DNA from: Melampsora larici-populina 98AG31
Taxonomy: Eukaryota > Basidiomycota > Pucciniomycetes > Pucciniales > Melampsoraceae
Length of the DNA: 64,000 bases
Direction of reading: 5' to 3'
NCBI RefSeq assembly: GCF_000204055.1
Contig: NW_006768786.1
Span: forward strand, 176,818 to 240,817
Part shown: in pieces, positions 58,901-64,000 of the stretch
How the letters are laid out: every line of letters begins with the position of its first letter
Numbering within the stretch: position 1 is the stretch's first letter
Notes under the pieces: generated by a model
Database searches by the model: none
What the model saw: the letters and a program-made list of their open reading frames with translations, nothing else
What the model was told of the DNA's origin: nothing
Made by a program: the position numbers and the translations under genes

Positions 58901-61900
58901 TTAATTCTTTTCAGAAGGTTTATGAGCTCTTTTTTGTGCTCTGAAGTCTCGTAAGGTTGTCTTGCCGTTGGGTACTTTATCAGCTGGCAGCCACTCATCT
59001 TCATCTGCACTCCTATTTTTGTACCTTACAAGATAGAGAGTTGCAGATTTACCATTAACTTGTGTTTCTCTTTGTTTTATTATATGTGAGAAAACTTTTT
59101 CTCCATCAGTTTCAAACCTGATTGGAGTTTTCTTGGGTATTTCCCTGTCAGGGAATTTGCTTTTATCTGAAGCGTGAAATTTCTTGATTAATGAGATTGG
59201 GAAAACTGGGTGTTTTCTCCCAAACTCCTCAGTTAATGCTACTTCCACTGCATTGCTACCATGAAATTTCAATATTATAAAAGGTCCTACAAACTGATCT
59301 TGGAGTTTCTTTGGACCTTGCAGATTAGTAAAATTTGTAGTGGAGAGTAGTACTTGTTCTCCTATTACAAACTTAGGTTCTTTGTGAGTTTTATTCCATC
59401 TTTCTTGATTATAAGTCACAGCATCTTCAATACATTGGGCTGCTCTGGCCCGTGCTTTACCTAGCATGTCAAAGAAACTGAATGAATTTGGATGAAATTC
59501 AACATTCTTGTTTTTAATTTGGTCTTTTGGCAATCTTGGACAATAACCCCTTTCTACTTCAAAAGGTTTCTTTCCTGTTGTGCTATGTATACTACTATTA
59601 TATGCTAATTCTAGAGCTGGTAATAGGGTATGCCAGTCATGTGTGTGTCCATCCTTATCTGTGTAAGAAAGTCCTTCAGTGCAATACCTTCTAATGATTT
59701 CTGTCAAGGTACTGATGTTTCTTTCACTTAGGCCATCAGTCTGTGGATGGTATGCTGTGGAAAGGGCTAGTGTTGTTCCAATGAGCATATGGAGGCTTTT
59801 CCAAAATTCAGATGTAAATTTTGGGTCCCTGTCACTGATGATTATTCTTGGTAATCCCACGTCACTTATTATTCTTTCCCAGAATAGTAAAGCAATATCC
59901 ATGGCTGTTGCTTCTTTGTAGCATGGCAAAAATCTTGTTCTTTTTGAGAATCTGTCTACAATCACCAACACACAGTTGTAATTGTTAATCAATGATGGTG
60001 GCAGACCAGTAATAAAATCCATGTTGATGACTTCCCAGGCATATGTTGGTTCTTCTATTCTTTGAAGTAAACCAAATCTTTTACCTGTGGCTTTGTTTGC
60101 TTTTTGGCATCTTTCACAAGTCTTCACGTATTCTTCGACATCTTGTCTCCAATTTGGCCACCAAGCTGTATTCTTGATTCTGTCTACTGTCCGGTCCTCA
60201 GACAGATGTCCTGACATAAATTCATCGTGACATACATGTAAGGTTTGTTGAATATGTTCTTTAGTTATTATTACTAAAACTGCAGTATGTTTCTCGCGGA
60301 AGTAAAGTAGGTCAGATTCAAGAGAAATCTTGCCTTGGGCTAGTCCGTCTTTCCAAGGCTGCTCAAGTGTGCTTGATAGGCTCAAATCATTGTTCCGTGC
60401 TGACAATATTTTGGTAAGTTTAGCTGTGTTACTATTTTTCTCATAGCCAGCTTTTACTTCATCAAAGAATTCCTCAGATAATTCACATAAACTAATCCCC
60501 ATCACAGGGATATCTCTTTCCATTTCTTCTGGTTCCCATGCTGGGTTGCTGGAGTCATTTGGCAATGCCATTCTACTAAGCCCATCTGCATTGTTGTGAA
60601 ATTTTCCAGGTCTATGAGTAATTGTCATGAATGGTTTATACTCTTGTATTGCCATCATCCATCTCAACATGTGTCTGCTGGGAGATTTGAGATTTGTTAA
60701 AGATCTTACTCCCGTACAGTCTGTTATGACTTCAAAATAGCTGCCATCAAGGTAATAATGTAATTTTTCCAATGCCCAAACTAGTGCTAAGGCTTCTAGC
60801 TGTGGTGAAGAGTATCTGCTTTCCGTGTCCGTTAATTTTCTAGATATAAAAACTATTGGTCCTTCTTTTGGTTTGCCCTCAATTATTTGTATCTGATGGA
60901 GTGCTGCTCCTAATCCTTTGATTGATGCATCTACGTATAGTTTGAAAGGTTTTTCAAAGTCAGGATGAAATAAGATTGGTGCCGTTGTAAGTATCTGTTT
61001 TATTTTATTCACTGCTTCAATTCTTTCTTTTGTCATTTCAAAGACAACACCTTTAGCGTAAAGCTTGTAGAGGCTACGAGTAATGATCCCAAAGTTTGGA
61101 ATGTGAGCTCTGTAATAGCTTGTAAAACCTAAAAATGAACTGAGTTCCTGTTTATCTTTTGGACAAGGTTTATTTAGGACTGCTGCTACAGAGTTTTGGT
61201 CTACTGCTACCCATAGTCCTGATACACGATGACCTAGGGCTTTACATTCTTCAAAACCAAAATGGCATTTCTTCAAAGATATGGTCATACCCATGGCTTT
61301 AGCTCTTAGTAATACTTTCTCCATTGCTTCTAGATGCTCTTCCCATGTAGTATGAAAAACTATTATGTCATCAATATAGACTTTGAGCCATCTGTCTCTC
61401 AATTCTTTTGAAAACTCCGTGTCCATCATTCTTTGAAAGAAATCTGGAGCATTTTTTATTCCAAAAGGCATCCTGATATATTCAAATATTCCTAAATGGC
61501 AAATGATCCTGAGATACTTCCTGCTACATATTTCCACAATGTTCTGATGGAACCCTTTCATTATATCCATCAGAGTGATATGTTTTGCATTGAATAGGTT
61601 AGTCAAGGATTGATCTATTCTTGGCAGAGGATATCTGTCAGGCTTGGTGTATTGATTGAGAGCACGGAAATCTCCACAGAGTCTAGATTTATCATTATGC
61701 CATGCTATCAGAACAGGTGATGTTATATCAACTTCTTCATCACTACCTACTTTTCGTATTACACCCATACTAAGTAGTTCTTCAATATGTTTTTCTATTT
61801 CTTTCCTACTTCTTGGGCTAGCTGGATACGCGCCTTTCCTTAAAATAGGAGGGTAAGGCTTATCTATTGTAAGTTCAATTTTGACTGGATGGTTTTTAAT

Positions 61901-64000
61901 GACTCCTAGAGGTTGTTTTCCCAAACCAAATTGATCTTTGTATTTAATTACCATCTGAATTATATCTTCTTTTTGACTGTGAGTAAGATTGGGTCCAAAC
62001 TCAGCTTCTAATATTTTTTCTCTAAGTTGTTTTATATTTTCATTTGTTGAAGATTCCATTGTAATCTCTGGTTTAATTGATAGAATTTCTTTATGCTGCA
62101 TTAAAGCAAACTTAATGCTTTTGTTATTGTTTCCTATAGTAAAATACCTTTCTTTACTATGAAATATATCAAACCCATATTGGCTCAAGTTTTCTGCTCC
62201 TAATATGAAGTACTTGTTGTTTGCGTTCTCCATTACTACAAATTCAGCATTTATTCTAATTGATTGTTTAACATGTGGGAATATCACAGGTACGCTGATT
62301 ACGCCTAAAGCATGCAGTTTACTACCAACTCCGGAGAATTTCACGTGACTACTGGGCATGATTCTTTCTTGCCAGTCTGGTATTATTTCAGACAAAAAAT
62401 GTTTTCCTACAATTGAGCATGATGCTCCGCTGTCTAGTAGCATTGGTACTTTACAATTATTTACTAATGCTCGAGCCATTGTATGGTGTCCTAGTGTATG
62501 TGCCATTCCATCTGCTGGTTTGGATTTTAGCAATCTGGCATCAATTGTGTTTCCCATTTGCATGTCATCCTGCCAGGAATGAGGTACATTTGCTTCTGCT
62601 TGCAGTATGTTGATGTCTTTCTCATCACCTTCAAGAGTCTCAATCATGCACACATCTTGTTGCTGATAAGTATTTTCTCCTTCACTATCCGAAGTTGATT
62701 CATCTGATAATTTTCCGCCTTGAAAATCATACTCATCATTCATATGATCACTATCTTCTTCATCTTCTTCAATCATATTAATTTTCTTATCTTTGCATCC
62801 TCTCCATTGATGTTTTGGATCCTTGTTTCCACAATTTGGGCATGCTCTGAAAGGTTTCTTTTCCGATGTGCTTGGCTGGGCCTTTGTACTAGAGGGTCCT
62901 TGCATTTTATCACTACTGAAAGTAGCTTTAATTTCATTAAAAGGTCTCCTTGGCTTGTTCAAGTATTTTCTCTTATTAATTATACTAGTATTCTCATAAA
63001 TGTCCTTGAATATTAGTAAGAAATTATCCCATTCATAGGGTGTGGTCAATTGACTTTTGATTGCTGTTCTGACATCACCGTCAACTTTGTTTAAGATTTT
63101 GTTTACAATTCTTTCCTCAGAAGATTCTGGATCAAAAGCTGCAATTCTTTTCTTTTGTTTCAAAGACCATGCTGTTGGATCTGCATGTACATTGGGGTCA
63201 AATTTGTCCTTCAAGAACAAATCTTCCATATTGTTTCTCCAAACATTATTCCCAAACCTCTTATGGATTTCATCTTTCCACTCGTCCTATGTCATTGAGC
63301 CTTTGCTTTTACGCTTATCTATGTACCACTGTCCTGCTGTTCCAGTGAAAGCTGTACTCAAGTGGCTGACCACAACAAGTGGGTCCATCTTCAGGTCTGT
63401 GATCAAGCTGTCACACCAATCAATATAATCATTATGATTATACTCTCCGTCGCCACTAAATCTTTTCCAATCTCTCCCTGTTGGCCAAAGTTTAGTTAAA
63501 GCTTTGGTTAACTTGTCTTCTCGTGTAGCTTCAGACATGACTGTATGGGCAGTATCTTCCCTTACAAATGGTCTTTCATGTGCTGGAAATGTCCTTTCTC
63601 TGGTAAAATTTCTTTCAGTAGGTTGAATTGTGTCTTCTCTTGCGAAAACTCTCTCAGGAACTGGTGAATTCTGCAATTCATTATTTCTAATTTGAGGTTC
63701 TACATAGTTCACCGTGTTTTCTCTTGTGTTTGCTGTGTGTTGTCTAAATCTAGCTTCTCCTCTAAGTGAAGGGTCTACTCTTGGATTGTTTTCATAGTTG
63801 TTCTCCATTTGCTGGTGTACCACCGGTGGACTGGAAAAATTCCTCTGTGTGGGATTGTTATTACTTTGACTTGTTATTCCAGGTTTAAGTTCTTGAATAA
63901 TTGATAATCTGGCACTGTTGGCATTATCATCCATTTTTATTAGCTGTTGTTGTATTTCAGTATTCTTTTGTAATATCCGTGTTATTGAAAATTCTTGGTC
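58901..64000 (-). CDS. Ty3/gypsy gag-pol polyprotein with one in-frame amber codon, 5' partial
   Basis: From 58901 to the right edge one frame is open except for TAG at 63287-63289; no start is needed at 63934 because the frame stays open to the edge. The gag part (before and after the TAG) includes WYIDKRKSKGSMT, then DEWKDEIHKRFG, and a zinc knuckle-like CPNCGNKDPKHQWRGC at 62800-62850. The protease has LLDSGAS (about 62430). The reverse transcriptase has YIRMPFGIKNAPDFFQRMMD and catalytic YIDD (about 61370). RNase H has LYVDASIKGLGAALHQ. The integrase has an HHCC zinc domain (CERCQK), D in NMDFITGLP, DRDPKF and the HPQTDGLSERN segment. A chromodomain follows (YLVRYKNRSADEDEWLPADK, about 58960-59050), which targets integration to chromatin. 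The TAG sits where Trp fits (MT-W-DEWK) and is well inside gag, so it reads as a nonsense mutation, not a gag-pol recoding site. Confidence 0.92.

Larger units (their letters stand above)
58026..64000 (-). mobile_element. Ty3/gypsy retrotransposon (chromovirus type), 5' end outside the window
   Basis: 3' LTR at 58026-58877, polypurine tract, pol with C-terminal chromodomain and gag reaching past the right edge in frame. Element order protease - RT - RNase H - integrase is that of gypsy elements. GGGAC at 58021-58025 should be its target duplication and is expected just beyond the 5' LTR, outside the window. Confidence 0.92.

Noticed and set aside
63287..63289. TAG as a programmed gag-pol readthrough site
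   Set aside because: It lies inside gag, upstream of the zinc knuckle, not at the gag-pol boundary; a Trp-to-stop mutation explains it more simply.

Overview
The window looks like genomic DNA of a basidiomycete, most likely a rust fungus (Pucciniales, Puccinia-like). The genes are AT-rich and split by many short GT-AG introns (mostly 50-120 nt, a few apparently 35-40 nt). The host genes are fungal: a PTM1-type Golgi membrane protein, a YAP-like bZIP factor, the complex III hinge protein QCR6, a WD40 protein, an F-box-like protein and two large secreted proteins. Between them lie dense, nested, recent transposons. No rRNA, tRNA or CRISPR array was found. The genus is an inference from gene style and transposon content, not a database match.

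Layout. 1-10 kb, all on the minus strand: the start of a multipass membrane protein cut by the window edge (1-556), a PTM1/lung-7TM family gene (1821-about 4497), a long non-coding stretch, and a five-exon gene (7369-10007) for a 721-residue secreted protein with three tandem helical repeats and a C-terminal RING-H2 finger. 10-15 kb: non-coding DNA with a foldback MITE and a 945-bp Harbinger-like MITE with a TAA target duplication. 15.2-17.2 kb: six-exon bZIP gene.

18.9-37.9 kb is a transposon cluster. It holds (i) a 4.57-kb Tc1/mariner-superfamily element with about 85-bp TIRs, an intact four-exon DD34E transposase and, convergent to it, a second spliced gene of unknown function; (ii) a 550-bp Mutator-like MITE with an 11-bp target duplication; (iii) an 11.2-kb hAT composite with an 8-bp target duplication, whose transposase gene is broken by a complete Ty1/copia element (5-bp duplication AATAG) and whose left tip is broken by a 252-bp MITE (TA duplication); (iv) a tandem-repeat-filled hAT-like MITE; (v) a 1.1-kb element with about 165-bp inverted repeats that carry an internal hairpin.

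38-55 kb is gene-bearing: F-box-like protein, a 430-residue low-complexity/coiled-coil protein, a small coiled-coil/TM gene whose 5' flank is a diverged duplicate of the previous gene's 5' flank, a WD40 gene on the plus strand, QCR6, and a 601-residue single-exon secreted protein. A decayed copy of QCR6 exon 2 lies near 55.2 kb. From 58.0 kb to the right edge runs a Ty3/gypsy chromovirus (minus strand) with its 3' LTR, a chromodomain and one amber codon inside gag; its 5' end is outside the window.

The host genes show no operon-like or pathway clustering. The interaction visible here is between mobile elements: order of insertion, target duplications and inactivating mutations can be read directly.
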